A stretch of DNA of 64,000 bases from Streptomyces sp. NBC_00239. Lineage in GTDB: Bacteria; Actinomycetota; Actinomycetes; Streptomycetales; Streptomycetaceae. Position 1 is the first letter of the stretch, and every line of letters begins with the position of its first letter. The DNA lies in contig NZ_CP108095.1 in assembly GCF_036194065.1 (NCBI RefSeq), positions 5,084,001-5,148,000 on the forward strand, written 5' to 3'. Both the position numbers and the translations under genes were made by a program. Positions 8,403 to 18,023 of this stretch are shown in pieces. A model generated the notes under the pieces. It ran no database searches, was not told where the DNA came from, and saw nothing but the letters and a program-made list of their open reading frames with translations.

Positions 8403-9512
8403 GTGGCAGTCGTCGATGTTTCCGAAGAGCTGAAGTCCCTCTCCTCGACCATGGGGTCGATCGAGGCCGTCCTGGACCTCGACAAGCTGAGGGCAGACAT
8501 TGCCGTGCTCGAGGAGCAGGCCGCGGCGCCGTCCCTGTGGGACGACCCGGAGGCTGCCCAGAAGATCACGAGCAAGCTTTCGCACCTCCAGGCGGAGGTC
8601 CGCAAGACCGAGACCCTGCGCGGCCGCATCGACGACCTCGCGGTCCTCTTCGAGCTCGCCCAGGAGATGGACGACGCGGACACGCTGGCCGAGGCGGAGG
8701 CCGAGCTGGTCTCCGTCCGCAAGGCGCTGGACGAGATGGAGGTCCGCACCCTGCTCTCCGGCGAGTACGCCGAGCGCGAGGCGCTGGTCAACATCCGCGC
8801 CGAGGCCGGCGGCGTCGACGCCTCCGACTTCGCCGAGCGCCTCCAGCGCATGTACCTGCGCTGGGCCGAGCGGCACGGCTACCCCACCGAGGTGTACGAG
8901 ACCTCGTACGCGGAAGAGGCCGGCATCAAGTCGACCACCTTCGTCGTCAAGGCTCCGTACGCCTACGGAACCCTCTCCGTCGAGCAGGGCACCCACCGCC
9001 TCGTGCGGATCTCGCCCTTCGACAACCAGGGCCGCCGCCAGACCTCCTTCGCGGGCGTCGAGGTGCTCCCGGTCGTCGAGACCAGCGACCACGTCGAGAT
9101 CGACGAGGGCGAGCTGCGCATCGACGTGTACCGCGCTTCCGGCCCCGGCGGCCAGGGCGTCAACACCACCGACTCGGCCGTGCGCATCACGCACCTGCCG
9201 ACCGGCATCGTCGTCTCCTGCCAGAACGAGCGCTCGCAGATCCAGAACAAGGCCAGCGCCATGAACGTCCTCCAGGCCAAGCTGCTGGAGCGGCGCCGCC
9301 AGGAGGAGCAGGCCAGGATGGACGCCCTCAAGGACGGCGGCAGCTCCTGGGGCAACCAGATGCGCTCCTACGTCCTGCACCCGTACCAGATGGTCAAGGA
9401 CCTGCGCACCGAGTTCGAGGTCGGCAACCCGCAGGCCGTGCTCGACGGCGAGATCGACGGCTTCCTGGAGGCCGGCATCCGCTGGCGCAAGCAGCAGGAG
9501 ACCGCGAGCTGA
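8403..9512 (+). CDS. prfB: peptide chain release factor 2
   Basis: RF2 (369 residues) recognises UGA and UAA stop codons and triggers peptide release in the cytoplasm. The tripeptide anticodon SPF is at 204-206 and the catalytic GGQ at 249-251 within [15 protein letters not shown]. Domain 1 helices fill the first 115 residues and the length is normal. The GTG start at 8403 begins [10 protein letters not shown]. The frame is continuous from the start, so the autoregulatory +1 frameshift site of enteric prfB is absent. A strong terminator follows directly. Confidence 0.97.
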   Translation: MAVVDVSEELKSLSSTMGSIEAVLDLDKLRADIAVLEEQAAAPSLWDDPEAAQKITSKLSHLQAEVRKTETLRGRIDDLAVLFELAQEMDDADTLAEAEAELVSVRKALDEMEVRTLLSGEYAEREALVNIRAEAGGVDASDFAERLQRMYLRWAERHGYPTEVYETSYAEEAGIKSTTFVVKAPYAYGTLSVEQGTHRLVRISPFDNQGRRQTSFAGVEVLPVVETSDHVEIDEGELRIDVYRASGPGGQGVNTTDSAVRITHLPTGIVVSCQNERSQIQNKASAMNVLQAKLLERRRQEEQARMDALKDGGSSWGNQMRSYVLHPYQMVKDLRTEFEVGNPQAVLDGEIDGFLEAGIRWRKQQETAS

Positions 9513-9529
9513 CGCTCCGCGTGACGAAA

Positions 9530-9566
9530 AAGGGCCCCGGGGCGCGATCCGCGCCCCGGGGCCCTT
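9530..9566. terminator. strong terminator after prfB
   Basis: A perfect 16-base inverted repeat (9530-9545 and 9551-9566) with a five-base loop, flanked by A-rich sequence on the left and TT on the right. It is suitable for ending prfB and also the oppositely oriented small gene at 9612. Confidence 0.9.
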
Positions 9567-9611
9567 CGTCTTGCCGTTCCGTGCTTCATACGATCGGTTG
9601 AGTGCCGAGGG

Positions 9612-9803
9612 CTACGCGGTCTGCTGTGCCACCAGGGCCAGCGCGGCCACCAGGACCACCAGGAGCGCAACGAGCGCCATCGGGTTCAGACCGGCGAAGG
9701 GGCTCTCCTGCTGGAGGCGCTGCCGGTTCGCCCGGCAGACCGGGCAACGACCCTGGGCGACAGGTGCCGCGCAGTTCGCGCACACGAGCCGGTCATATGT
9801 CAT
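9612..9803 (-). CDS. small zinc-ribbon membrane protein
   Basis: A 63-residue protein. The N-terminus has two CxxC-type pairs (CANC at 8-11 and CPVC at 20-23), typical of a zinc ribbon. A hydrophobic helix at about 42-60 ([17 protein letters not shown]) ends close to the C-terminus. The start at ATG 9803 is chosen because AGGAGGAG lies just upstream and the upstream extension is not coding-like. It is convergent with prfB and divergent from ftsE. Function is unknown. Confidence 0.8.
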   Translation of the reverse strand: MTYDRLVCANCAAPVAQGRCPVCRANRQRLQQESPFAGLNPMALVALLVVLVAALALVAQQTA

Positions 9804-10015
9804 GCGCTCTCCTCCTCTCGTCCCCTGGAACAACGGCGGGGGGAACGAGTCCGTTCCCCCTACCACTGTGCCAGCTTCGGGGACATTCGGCGCGGCCCGA
9901 CGGAGGATCCGTCCGAGAACGCGGACATACCGGTCAAGTATGGACGCCGGCTGCCCTCCTCGCGCGCTGTCGCGTATGGTCACGCACACCTACTCCCGGC
10001 GACCGTGGTGCACCC

Positions 10016-10705
10016 GTGATCCGATTCGACAACGTCTCCAAGTCCTACCCGAAGCAGAACCGCCCCGCCCTCAGGGACGTCTCCCTGGAGATCACCAAGG
10101 GCGAGTTCGTCTTCCTGGTCGGCTCCTCCGGCTCCGGCAAGTCCACCTTCCTGCGGCTGCTCCTGCGCGAGGAGCGGGCGAGCCACGGCCAGGTGCACGT
10201 CCTGGGCAAGGACCTCGCCCGGCTGTCCAACTGGAAGGTCCCGCAGATGCGGCGCCAGCTGGGCACCGTCTTCCAGGACTTCCGCCTGCTCCCCAACAAG
10301 ACCGTCGCGCAGAACGTCGCCTTCGCCCAGGAGGTGATCGGCAGACCGCGCGGCGAGATCCGCAAGGCCGTCCCGCAGGTCCTCGACCTGGTCGGCCTCG
10401 GCGGCAAGGAGGAGCGCATGCCCGGCGAGCTCTCCGGCGGTGAGCAGCAACGCGTCGCCATCGCGCGGGCCTTCGTCAACCGGCCCGCCCTGCTGATCGC
10501 GGACGAGCCGACCGGCAACCTCGACCCGCAGACCTCCGTCGGCATCATGAAGCTGCTGGACCGGATCAACCGGACCGGCACGACCGTCATCATGGCGACG
10601 CACGACCAGCAGATCGTCGACCAGATGCGCAAGCGCGTCATCGAACTCGAACAGGGCCGTCTCGTACGCGACCAGTCGCGCGGCGTCTACGGCTACCAGC
10701 ACTGA
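10016..10705 (+). CDS. ftsE: cell division ATP-binding protein FtsE
   Basis: ABC ATPase of 229 residues, the normal FtsE length. Walker A reads GSSGSGKS, the signature is [14 protein letters not shown], Walker B is [13 protein letters not shown], and the H-loop histidine follows in MATHD. FtsE pairs with FtsX at the division site to control peptidoglycan hydrolases. The GTG start at 10016 gives [11 protein letters not shown] as the beginning; the upstream extension of the open frame has no conserved sequence. ftsX follows after 18 bases in the same operon. Confidence 0.96.
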   Translation: MIRFDNVSKSYPKQNRPALRDVSLEITKGEFVFLVGSSGSGKSTFLRLLLREERASHGQVHVLGKDLARLSNWKVPQMRRQLGTVFQDFRLLPNKTVAQNVAFAQEVIGRPRGEIRKAVPQVLDLVGLGGKEERMPGELSGGEQQRVAIARAFVNRPALLIADEPTGNLDPQTSVGIMKLLDRINRTGTTVIMATHDQQIVDQMRKRVIELEQGRLVRDQSRGVYGYQH

Positions 10706-10723
10706 AAGGCCTGAAGAGACGCC

Positions 10724-11647
10724 ATGCGCGCCCAGTTCGTCCTGTCTGAGATCGGCGTCGGTCTCCGCCGAAATCTCACGATGACCTTCGCGGTGGTCAT
10801 CTCCGTCGCCCTGTCGCTGGCCCTGTTCGGCGGCTCCCTGCTCATGCGCGACCAGGTCAGCCAGATGAAGGGCTACTGGTACGACAAGGTCAACGTCTCG
10901 ATCTACCTCTGCAACAAGAACGAGGCCGAGACCGGCGGCGGGGCCAGCTGCGCCAAGGGCGCGGTCACCGCCGAGCAGAAGAAGAGCATCGAAGCCGAGC
11001 TCCAGAAGATGGACCTCGTCGAGAAGGTCACCTACGAGTCGGCCGACGAGGCGTACAAGCACTACAAGGAGCAGTTCGGCGACACCCCGCTGGCGGCCTC
11101 CATCACGCCCGACCAGATGCAGGAGTCCTTCCGCGTCAAGCTCAAGGACCCCGAGAAGTACAAGGTCATCACCACCGCGTTCGCCGGGCGCGACGGGGTG
11201 CAGTCCGTGCAGGACCAGCGCAGCGTGCTGGACAACCTCTTCGGGCTGCTCGACGTGCTCAACAAGGCCGCGCTCGGCGTCATGCTGATCATGCTGATCG
11301 TCGCGCTGCTGCTGATCGTCAACACCGTACGGGTCTCGGCGTTCAGCCGTCGGCGTGAGACCGGCATCATGCGGCTGGTCGGCGCCTCCAGCTTCTACAT
11401 CCAGATGCCCTTCATCATGGAGGCGGCCTTCGCGGGCCTGATCGGCGCTTTCGTCGCCTGCGGGATGCTGGTCACCGGCCAGTACTTCGTGATCGACCAC
11501 GGCGTCGCGCTCAAGGACAAGCTGGAACTGATCAACTTCATCGGCTGGGACTCGGTGGTGACCAAGCTGCCGCTGGTCCTCTCCATCGGCCTGCTGATGC
11601 CCGCGCTGGCGGCGTTCGTCGCGTTGCGCAAGTACCTGAAGGTGTGA
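10724..11647 (+). CDS. ftsX: cell division permease-like protein FtsX
   Basis: A 307-residue FtsX. There is one N-terminal transmembrane helix (residues about 20-42), a long extracellular domain of about 140 residues containing two cysteines (near 64 and 76) that may form a disulfide, then three C-terminal helices (about 185-205, 230-255 and 280-300). It forms the membrane part of FtsEX, transmitting ATP hydrolysis to cell wall hydrolases such as RipC/PcsB-type enzymes. An AGAGACGCC stretch precedes ATG 10724. It is co-transcribed with ftsE and closed by a hairpin terminator. Confidence 0.96.
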   Translation: MRAQFVLSEIGVGLRRNLTMTFAVVISVALSLALFGGSLLMRDQVSQMKGYWYDKVNVSIYLCNKNEAETGGGASCAKGAVTAEQKKSIEAELQKMDLVEKVTYESADEAYKHYKEQFGDTPLAASITPDQMQESFRVKLKDPEKYKVITTAFAGRDGVQSVQDQRSVLDNLFGLLDVLNKAALGVMLIMLIVALLLIVNTVRVSAFSRRRETGIMRLVGASSFYIQMPFIMEAAFAGLIGAFVACGMLVTGQYFVIDHGVALKDKLELINFIGWDSVVTKLPLVLSIGLLMPALAAFVALRKYLKV

Positions 11648-11651
11648 CAAG

Positions 11652-11695
11652 CGCCCCGCGGGCGGTACGGGCAACCTCCCGTACCGCGCGGGGCG
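11652..11695. terminator. terminator after ftsX
   Basis: Eighteen-base arms, with a two-base bulge on the left, pair 11652-11671 with 11678-11695 around a six-base loop, followed by TTGT. It ends the ftsEX operon. Confidence 0.8.
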
Positions 11696-11714
11696 TTGTC
11701 CTAGACTCGGCGCC

Positions 11715-12923
11715 ATGCCGGGCAGCCCAGCCTTCTGTCTCCGGCCCCGTGACCTGCGTCGCGGGGCCGTCCTCACGTTCGTCTTCCTCGGGGTACTGGG
11801 CACCGCCGCGGCCACCGGCTGCTGGCAGCGCGCCGAACCCGCCGGCTCGGGCCCGGCCGGCGCGGCGGCGCTCGTCGAGCACCGTCCCGCCGGGTCCGCC
11901 CCGACCGCCGGCACCGCCGACCGCTCGGCCGTGGCCCGGGCCGCCGCCGAGGCCATGGCCGACGGCAAATCCGCCAAGGAAGCCGCCCAGGACGTCGTCA
12001 GCCGCAGCGGGGACCGCTGGGGCGCGGTGTACGCCCCCTCCGAGTACGCCGAGTTCGCGCAGGCCCTCGACGGCAGCTACACCGGGGTCGGGCTGCGCGT
12101 GGCGCCGCGCCCCGACGGCCGGATCGCGGTGGCCCAGGTCCGCTCCGGCGGGCCCGCCGACCGGGCCGGCATCAGGGCCGGCGACCGGCTCCGCACCGTG
12201 GACGGTCACCGGGTCGCCGCCCTGGACCCCGCCGACGTGGTGGCGCTGCTGCGCGGCGACCCGCAGGGCGCGGGCCCCGGCAGCCCGGTGGTGCTGGTGC
12301 TGGAGCGGGCCGGCCGGACCCGCACGGAGACCCTGCTGCGCGAGCGCCTCAGCACCGAGACGGTGACCGTCCGGCGGCTGTCCGGCGGGGTGACCGTGAT
12401 CAAGGTCGCCGCCTTCACCAAGGGCTCCGGCGAGCGGGTCCGCGACGCGGTGCGGGCGGCCCCGGCCGGCGGCGGGGTCATGCTCGACCTGCGCGGCAAC
12501 CGGGGCGGCCTGGTCAGCGAGGCCGTCGTGGCCGCGTCGGCCTTCCTGGACGGCGGGCTGGTGGCGACGTACGACGTACGGGGCGCCCAGCGGGCCCTGT
12601 ACGCGCAGCGCGGCGGGGACACCGGCCGGCCCCTGGTGGCCCTCGTCGACGGCGGCACGATGAGCGCGGCGGAGCTGGTGACCGGCGCGCTGCAGGACCG
12701 GGGGCGTGCCGTGACGGTCGGCACCCGCACCTTCGGCAAGGGATCGGTGCAGATGCCGACGGAGCTGCCGGACGGTTCGGTGGCCGAGCTGACGGTCGGG
12801 CACTACCGCACGCCGGGCGGCCACAGCGTGGACGGCCGGGGCATCGCGCCGGACCTGGCGGTGGGGGAGCGGGCCGAGGAGCGGGCCCGTACGGTATTGA
12901 GTGGCCTCGGGGCGGGGTCGTAG
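11715..12923 (+). CDS. S41-family C-terminal processing peptidase
   Basis: A 402-residue carboxy-terminal processing protease. A hydrophobic N-terminal segment (18-35) directs export; Cys36 lies after TG but the lipobox is not ideal, so anchoring by helix or lipid is open. A PDZ domain spans about 115-200. The protease core contains the Ser317 nucleophile in GGTMSAAE and the general base Lys342 in FGKGSVQ. Such enzymes trim or degrade cell-envelope proteins. The position between ftsEX and smpB is conserved in Streptomyces as I recall it. The downstream smpB is 18 bases away. Confidence 0.92.
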   Translation: MPGSPAFCLRPRDLRRGAVLTFVFLGVLGTAAATGCWQRAEPAGSGPAGAAALVEHRPAGSAPTAGTADRSAVARAAAEAMADGKSAKEAAQDVVSRSGDRWGAVYAPSEYAEFAQALDGSYTGVGLRVAPRPDGRIAVAQVRSGGPADRAGIRAGDRLRTVDGHRVAALDPADVVALLRGDPQGAGPGSPVVLVLERAGRTRTETLLRERLSTETVTVRRLSGGVTVIKVAAFTKGSGERVRDAVRAAPAGGGVMLDLRGNRGGLVSEAVVAASAFLDGGLVATYDVRGAQRALYAQRGGDTGRPLVALVDGGTMSAAELVTGALQDRGRAVTVGTRTFGKGSVQMPTELPDGSVAELTVGHYRTPGGHSVDGRGIAPDLAVGERAEERARTVLSGLGAGS

Positions 12924-12941
12924 TGCGAAAATGACCGCACT

Positions 12942-13424
12942 ATGGCAAAGGAAACAGGGCGCAAGCTGATCGCGCAGAACAAGAAGGCGCGGCACGACTA
13001 CACGATCCTCGACACGTACGAGTGCGGGCTGGTGCTGACCGGCACCGAGGTGAAGTCGCTGCGGCAGGGCCGGGCCTCGCTGGTGGACGGGTTCGTGCAG
13101 ATCGACGACCACGAGGCGTGGCTGCACCAGATCCACGTGCCCGAGTACACGCAGGGGACCTGGACGAACCACAGCGCGCGCCGCAAGCGCAAGCTGCTGA
13201 TGCACCGGGCCGAGATCGACAAGCTGGCGTCGAAGGCGCAGGAGTCGGGTCACACGATCGTGCCCCTCTCCCTGTACTTCAAGGACGGCCGGGCGAAGGT
13301 CGAGATCGCGCTGGCGAAGGGCAAGAAGGAGTACGACAAGCGGCAGACCCTGCGGGAGAAGCAGGACACCCGCGAGACGAACCGCGCGATCGCCGCGGTC
13401 CGGCGCAAGCAGGGCGTAGCCTAA
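12942..13424 (+). CDS. smpB: SsrA-binding protein SmpB
   Basis: A 160-residue SmpB. The N-terminal hallmark [20 protein letters not shown] and [14 protein letters not shown] are present, and the basic C-terminal tail ([17 protein letters not shown]) that enters the mRNA channel is intact. It binds the tRNA-like domain of tmRNA and delivers it to stalled ribosomes. The ssrA gene begins 84 bases downstream, so the trans-translation pair is adjacent. Confidence 0.97.
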   Translation: MAKETGRKLIAQNKKARHDYTILDTYECGLVLTGTEVKSLRQGRASLVDGFVQIDDHEAWLHQIHVPEYTQGTWTNHSARRKRKLLMHRAEIDKLASKAQESGHTIVPLSLYFKDGRAKVEIALAKGKKEYDKRQTLREKQDTRETNRAIAAVRRKQGVA

Positions 13425-13430
13425 AAGGGC

Positions 13431-13461
13431 TTGGCATCCCGCGGTGCGCTTCGCGTACCAT
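13431..13461 (+). promoter_or_regulatory. candidate ssrA promoter
   Basis: TTGGCA at 13431-13436 and TACCAT at 13456-13461 resemble -35 and -10 hexamers with slightly long spacing (19). They lie about 50 bases upstream of the mature tmRNA 5' end, leaving a leader for RNase P to remove. Confidence 0.35.
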
Positions 13462-13508
13462 GTGGTCAGCACCACCCCCCGGGGTGGAGCAGTTTGTTAA
13501 CAAAACAT

Positions 13509-13898
13509 GGGGATGATCGGTTTCGACAGCGGCTGTCGAAACAGGAGAAGCGAGCCGAGGAAGCGGCAATGATCTCGTTAACCACGTGTCGCAACCAATA
13601 ATCGCCAACACCAAGAGCGATAACTCCCGCTTCGCCCTCGCTGCCTAATTTTAGGTAACGAACAGAAGCCTCTGTGAGGAGCGTCAGCCCGGGGGTGGTC
13701 CCGACCCGGATCCTGGCGTCATTTAGGGATCTAAACCTCTAGCCCCGGTCACGGGGGCTGGAGGGAAATCAAACAGTGACTGAGCCCGTCGGAGACTTGT
13801 CCGCGTGATCTCCGGGGCTGAGAAACTCATAGCGGACTGCGCTCGGAGAAGTCCTCTTTCTGCACCGTTGGACGCGGGTTCGATTCCCGCCATCTCCA
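13509..13898 (+). ncRNA. ssrA: transfer-messenger RNA (tmRNA)
   Basis: One-piece tmRNA of about 390 nt. The 5' GGGGATG pairs with 3' CATCTCC to make the acceptor stem, and the T-arm GGGTTCGATTCCC lies near the 3' end. The resume codon GCC is at 13604 and the reading frame ANTKSDNSRFALAA ends at TAA 13646-13648; with the alanine from the charged tmRNA, the degradation tag is A plus this peptide. CCA is not fully encoded. It acts with SmpB from the gene just upstream to rescue stalled ribosomes and mark products for proteolysis. Confidence 0.97.
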
Positions 13899-13916
13899 CA
13901 ACACCCCATGTGGGCG

Positions 13917-13948
13917 AAGGCCCCGCGGCCGTCAGGCTGCGGGGCCTT
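13917..13948 (+). terminator. ssrA terminator
   Basis: Inverted repeat AAGGCCCCGC / GCGGGGCCTT with a short inner pairing, directly after the tmRNA and followed by T-containing sequence. Confidence 0.85.
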
Positions 13949-13985
13949 CGTCATGCCCGGGGGTCCGGAACCGGGCGGGTCGGCA

Positions 13986-14132
13986 GTAGTGCTACCTGGC
14001 CTTGAGGATCTTCACTTCCTTCTCGTTCGCCCGGTACACCAGACGGTGCTCGTCGTCGATGCGGCGGGACCAGTAGCCGGACAGGTCGCCCTTCAGGGGC
14101 TCGGGCTTGCCGATGCCACTGAACGCGGTACA
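13986..14132 (-). pseudogene. yoeB: decayed YoeB/Txe-type mRNA interferase fragment
   Basis: The minus strand encodes 43 residues that match the C-terminal half of YoeB toxins: [20 protein letters not shown] followed by [12 protein letters not shown]. The N-terminal half is absent and no yefM antitoxin is adjacent. After KAR the frame meets TAG at 13992-13994, then CAC TAC; intact YoeB proteins end in RYHY, so a Tyr codon appears to have become a stop, removing the catalytic His-Tyr end. An in-frame stop (shared with the MFS gene end) lies just upstream. It is a clear remnant next to tmRNA. Confidence 0.85.
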
Positions 14133-14135
14133 GGA

Positions 14136-15404
14136 TCAGTACCGGAAAGTGGTACGGGTTCCGTTCCGGGCGGTGGCCAGGGCGAGGGTCAGGAGGGCGG
14201 CGGCGGCCGGGAGGGCGTAGGCCCGGGCCGGGCCCAGGGTTTCCACGGCGGTGCCCGCGGATGCCGCGCCGGCCGCTATGCCGGCCAGGAGGGCCGTCAC
14301 CGCCAGGGTCATGCCCTCGTTGAGGCGGGCCGGCGGGGTCATGCGCTGGACCAGGGACATGGCCGTCACCATCGTCGGGGCGGTCGCCATGCCCGCCGCG
14401 AGCAGGGCGCCGGCCAGCAGCAGGACCGAGCCCGTGGCGGCGGCCGCGTACGGCAGGCACATCAGGAACGTCATCGCCGCCACGCACGGCACCAGCCGGC
14501 GGCGCGGGTCGGCCGCCGGGCGCAGGGCCCCGTACAGCAGGCCCGCCAGGCAGGAGCCCAGGGCTTGCAGCGCGAGGACCGGGCCGGAGCCGCCCGCCAG
14601 GCCGTGGGCGTCCAGGAACGCGATCGAGGCGACCTCCATCGAGCCGAAGACCGCGCCCATGGCCAGGAACATCGCCAGCAGCCCGCGCATCCCCGGCGCC
14701 CGCAGCGGGGCCGGACCGGTGGCCGTGCCGGGCGGGGCCGGCGGCGGCTCGGTGGCGCGCTGGGCGGTGAACAGCAGGACGCCGGTGAGCAGGAGCAGCG
14801 CCCCGGTCAGGGTGCCCGCCTCCGGGAACGCGGCCGAGCACAGCAGGGCCGCCAGCACCGGGCCGCACATGAAGCACAGCTCGTCCACGGCCTGCTCGAA
14901 GGAGTTCGCGGTGTGCCGGCCCGCCGGGTCGTCCCGCAGCAGGTGCGCCCAGCGGGCCCGGGACATGCCGCCGAGGTTCGGCGTGGTCGCGGTCGCCGCG
15001 TACGAGGCGAACAGCGTCCAGTCGGGGGCCCCGGTCCGTACGCACAGCACCAGCGAGAGCGAGCCGAGCACCGCCAGGACGGTCGCCGGGACCGCGATCC
15101 GCGCCTGCCCGTACCGGTCGATCAGCCGCGCCGTCCACGGCGCGGCCACGGCCGTCGCGGCGAGACCGGTCGCGGTGACCGCGCCGGCCAGCGCGTACGA
15201 GCCGCGCTGGCCCGCGATCATCATGACCGCGCTCACGCCGAACATCCCCATGGGGAGCCGGGCGAGCAGGTTGCCGGCGGTGAAGGCGCGGGCGCCGGGG
15301 ACCGCGAACAGGCGGCGGTACGGGCCCGGGGCGCGGGACGCGGCGGGGCGCGGGGCGGGAGCGGCGATGACCAGGGTGCTGCCCGAGACGGTGAAGATCG
15401 GCAT
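14136..15404 (-). CDS. MFS transporter
   Basis: A 422-residue major facilitator with about 12 hydrophobic segments. Typical features are PMGMFGVSAVMM in helix 1 and ARLIDRYGQARI in the loop between helices 2 and 3. It is probably an efflux carrier of unknown substrate. The ATG at 15404 was chosen over the longer open frame, which only runs antisense to the neighbouring LysR gene. It is divergent from that LysR regulator with an 84-base gap, the usual layout for a regulator controlling its transporter. Its end touches the yoeB remnant. Confidence 0.85.
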   Translation of the reverse strand: MPIFTVSGSTLVIAAPAPRPAASRAPGPYRRLFAVPGARAFTAGNLLARLPMGMFGVSAVMMIAGQRGSYALAGAVTATGLAATAVAAPWTARLIDRYGQARIAVPATVLAVLGSLSLVLCVRTGAPDWTLFASYAATATTPNLGGMSRARWAHLLRDDPAGRHTANSFEQAVDELCFMCGPVLAALLCSAAFPEAGTLTGALLLLTGVLLFTAQRATEPPPAPPGTATGPAPLRAPGMRGLLAMFLAMGAVFGSMEVASIAFLDAHGLAGGSGPVLALQALGSCLAGLLYGALRPAADPRRRLVPCVAAMTFLMCLPYAAAATGSVLLLAGALLAAGMATAPTMVTAMSLVQRMTPPARLNEGMTLAVTALLAGIAAGAASAGTAVETLGPARAYALPAAAALLTLALATARNGTRTTFRY

Positions 15405-15488
15405 GCCGCAAGCCTCGCCCGGGCCGCCCGGACCGGTCCAACACCTGCCCGGCGGCCATTGACGCGTCCATGTTGTTAATCTCTGCGG

Positions 15489-16475
15489 GTGAGCGAGTAC
15501 ATCGACCCGCGACTGCTGCGCGGCTTCACCGCCGTCGCCGAGGAACTGCACTTCACCCGGGCGGCCGCCCGGCTGTACGTGGCCCAGCAGGCGCTCAGCC
15601 GGGACATCCGGCGCCTCGAACAGGCCCTGGGCACCGAGCTGTTCCACCGCTCCACCCGGCAGGTCGCCCTCACCCCGGACGGCGAGCGGCTGCTGCCCCA
15701 CGCCCACCGGGTGCTCGCCGCGCACGAAGAACTCGCCGCCGCGTTCAGCGGGCCCGCGGCCCGGCCGCTGCTCGTCGACCTCAACACCGACGGCCCCGGC
15801 ACCGCCCGGACCGTCCTCGACCGGGCCCGCGAACTCGCCCCCGGCTGCGAGCTGATGGCCCGCTTCGAGAGCGGGCTCACGCACAGCGCGGCCGAGATCG
15901 CGGCCGGCCGGCTCGACGTGTCCTTCGGCCGGTTCGCCGGCCTCGACCCGGCGCTGCGGGCCCGCCTGGAGCAGCAGCCCGTACGGTACGAGCCGCTCGC
16001 GGTGCTGCTGCCCGACGGCCATCCGCTGGCCGCGGAGCCGGCCGTGCCGCTGGCCGCGCTCGCCGGCGAGAGCGTGTACGCGGGCGCCGGGAACCCGCGC
16101 ACCGCGGAGTGGACCGACCTGGCGCGGAGGCTGTTCGCGGGGCGCGGGATCACCGTCGCGCCGCCCGCGCCGGTGGCCGTCGGCAAGGAGGAGTTCGGGC
16201 GGGTCATGGCCAAGACCCGCACCCCCGTCCTCGCGGCCGTCAGCTTCGCGGACATGCCCGGCTCGGTGAAGCGGCCGCTCGTGGGCCCCGTACCGCTGTC
16301 CCCGCTGTCGATGGTGTGGCGCAAGGGCCTCGTCCACCCCGGGCTGGACGCGCTGCGGCGGGCCGCCGCCGAGCTCGCCGCAGGGCACGGGTGGCTGGCG
16401 CGGCCCGCCGACAGCTGGCTGCCCGAGCCGGACGCCGCCCTGATGGCCGCCGCGGGACGCACCACCGCGCGCTGA
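15489..16475 (+). CDS. LysR-family transcriptional regulator
   Basis: A 328-residue LTTR. The N-terminal winged helix is clear (LRGFTAVAEELHFTRAAARL, then the recognition helix VAQQALSRDIRRLEQALG and ELFHRSTRQVALTPDG). The effector-binding domain follows from about residue 90. The GTG start at 15489 gives MSEYIDPRLL. It is divergent from an MFS gene and most likely regulates it from sites in the 84-base gap. The effector is unknown. Confidence 0.9.
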   Translation: MSEYIDPRLLRGFTAVAEELHFTRAAARLYVAQQALSRDIRRLEQALGTELFHRSTRQVALTPDGERLLPHAHRVLAAHEELAAAFSGPAARPLLVDLNTDGPGTARTVLDRARELAPGCELMARFESGLTHSAAEIAAGRLDVSFGRFAGLDPALRARLEQQPVRYEPLAVLLPDGHPLAAEPAVPLAALAGESVYAGAGNPRTAEWTDLARRLFAGRGITVAPPAPVAVGKEEFGRVMAKTRTPVLAAVSFADMPGSVKRPLVGPVPLSPLSMVWRKGLVHPGLDALRRAAAELAAGHGWLARPADSWLPEPDAALMAAAGRTTAR

Positions 16476-16641
16476 GGACCGACCGCCGGGGGTCGGGGTG
16501 TGGGCCTGGGGCCCGGGGCTCACAGCCGGGGAGCGCGCCGGGTGAGAGCAACGTTCCGCAGCGGTCATCGGACGGGCACGGGGGCCGAAACGCGCCATCC
16601 CTACGGTCGGTCCCACCGGACACGAGAGCTGTGGAGGCGTG

Positions 16642-18009
16642 ATGACCGCACCGCGCAAGGGGGGCCGCTGGATCGAGCGGTGGGACCCCGAGGACGAGAC
16701 CTTCTGGGCACAGAGCGGGGAGAAGACCGCCCGCCGCAACCTGCTCTACTCCGTGCTCTCCGAGCACATCGGCTTCTCCATCTGGTCCCTGTGGTCCGTG
16801 ATGGTCCTCTTCATGGGCCCGCAGTACGGCATCGACCCGGCCGGCAAGTTCTTCCTCATCGCCACCGCGACCTTCGTCGGGGCCTTCGTCCGCGTCCCGT
16901 ACACCTTCGCCGTCGCCCGCTTCGGCGGCCGGAACTGGACCGTCGTCAGCGCGCTGATGCTGCTCGCGCCGACGACCGCCGCGCTCGTCGTGATGGAACC
17001 CGGCACCTCGTACGGCACGTTCCTGCTGGTGGCCGCGCTCACCGGGGTCGGCGGCGGCAACTTCGCCTCCTCCATGACCAACATCAACGCGTTCTTCCCG
17101 ATGCGCCTCAAGGGCTGGGCGCTCGGCCTCAACGCCGGCGGCGGCAACATCGGCGTACCCGTGGTCCAGCTCGCAGGCCTGCTCGTCATCGGCACCGCGG
17201 GCGCCACCCACCCCAGGCTGCTGCTCGCCGCCTACCTCCCGCTGATCGTGATCGCGGCGGCGCTGGCCTGGCTCCGGATGGACAACCTCGCCCCGGTGCG
17301 CAACGACACCGGAGCGGTCCGGGAGGCCCTGCGCGAACGCCACACCTGGATCATGGCGTTCCTGTACATCGGCACCTTCGGCTCCTTCATCGGCTACAGC
17401 TTCGCCTTCGGGCTGGTCCTCCAGACCCAGTTCGGGCGCACCCCGCTGCAGGCCGCCTCGCTCACCTTCATCGGGCCGCTGCTCGGCTCGCTGATCCGGC
17501 CGGTGGGCGGCCGCCTCGCCGACCGGTTCGGCGGCGCGCGGATCACCCTGTGGACGTTCGTGGCGATGGCCGCCGCCACCGGCGTGGTCGTGACGGCCTC
17601 CACCCGGGAGTCCCTGCCGGTCTTCCTCGTCGGCTTCATCGCCCTGTTCGTCCTCAGCGGCCTCGGCAACGGCTCGACGTACAAGATGATCCCCGGCATC
17701 TTCCACGCGAAGGCCGTGGCCCGCGGGATGACCGGCGAGGCGGCGGCCGCGTACGGGCGGCGGCTGTCCGGCGCCTCCATGGGCCTCATCGGGGCGGTCG
17801 GCGCCCTCGGCGGTCTCGGCATCAACCTCGTCTTCCGCGAGGCGTTCCGCAGCTCCGGCTCCGGCACCGCCGCCTTCGTCACCTTCCTCGCCTTCTACGC
17901 CGCGTGCTGCGCGGTCACCTGGGCGGTATACCTTCGGCGGCCGGCCGCGGCCCCGGCGGCGGCCGCACACCCGGAGGCGACGGCCAGGCTCGGCTACGCC
18001 GAGGTGTAA
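16642..18009 (+). CDS. narK: nitrate/nitrite transporter, NarK-type
   Basis: A 455-residue MFS carrier of the nitrate/nitrite porter family. The nitrate signature regions are present: GGGNFASSMTNINAFFP with KGWALGLNAGGGNIGV after helix 4, and GLGNGSTYKMIP in the second half. GGAGG at 16633-16637 fits ATG 16642 better than the GTG three bases earlier. The next gene, nnaR, encodes a HemD-fused regulator shown in S. coelicolor to be a GlnR target involved in nitrate/nitrite assimilation, which supports nitrate import or nitrite export here. Confidence 0.92.
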   Translation: MTAPRKGGRWIERWDPEDETFWAQSGEKTARRNLLYSVLSEHIGFSIWSLWSVMVLFMGPQYGIDPAGKFFLIATATFVGAFVRVPYTFAVARFGGRNWTVVSALMLLAPTTAALVVMEPGTSYGTFLLVAALTGVGGGNFASSMTNINAFFPMRLKGWALGLNAGGGNIGVPVVQLAGLLVIGTAGATHPRLLLAAYLPLIVIAAALAWLRMDNLAPVRNDTGAVREALRERHTWIMAFLYIGTFGSFIGYSFAFGLVLQTQFGRTPLQAASLTFIGPLLGSLIRPVGGRLADRFGGARITLWTFVAMAAATGVVVTASTRESLPVFLVGFIALFVLSGLGNGSTYKMIPGIFHAKAVARGMTGEAAAAYGRRLSGASMGLIGAVGALGGLGINLVFREAFRSSGSGTAAFVTFLAFYAACCAVTWAVYLRRPAAAPAAAAHPEATARLGYAEV

Positions 18010-18023
18010 TACGCGCCTGACCT

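Noticed and set aside
8403..8490. A programmed frameshift in prfB as in enteric bacteria.
   Set aside because: The reading frame is continuous from GTG 8403 with no early in-frame TGA.
13509..14140. An integrated genomic island at the tmRNA 3' end.
   Set aside because: No integrase gene or duplicated tmRNA 3' end is present; only a toxin remnant adjoins it.
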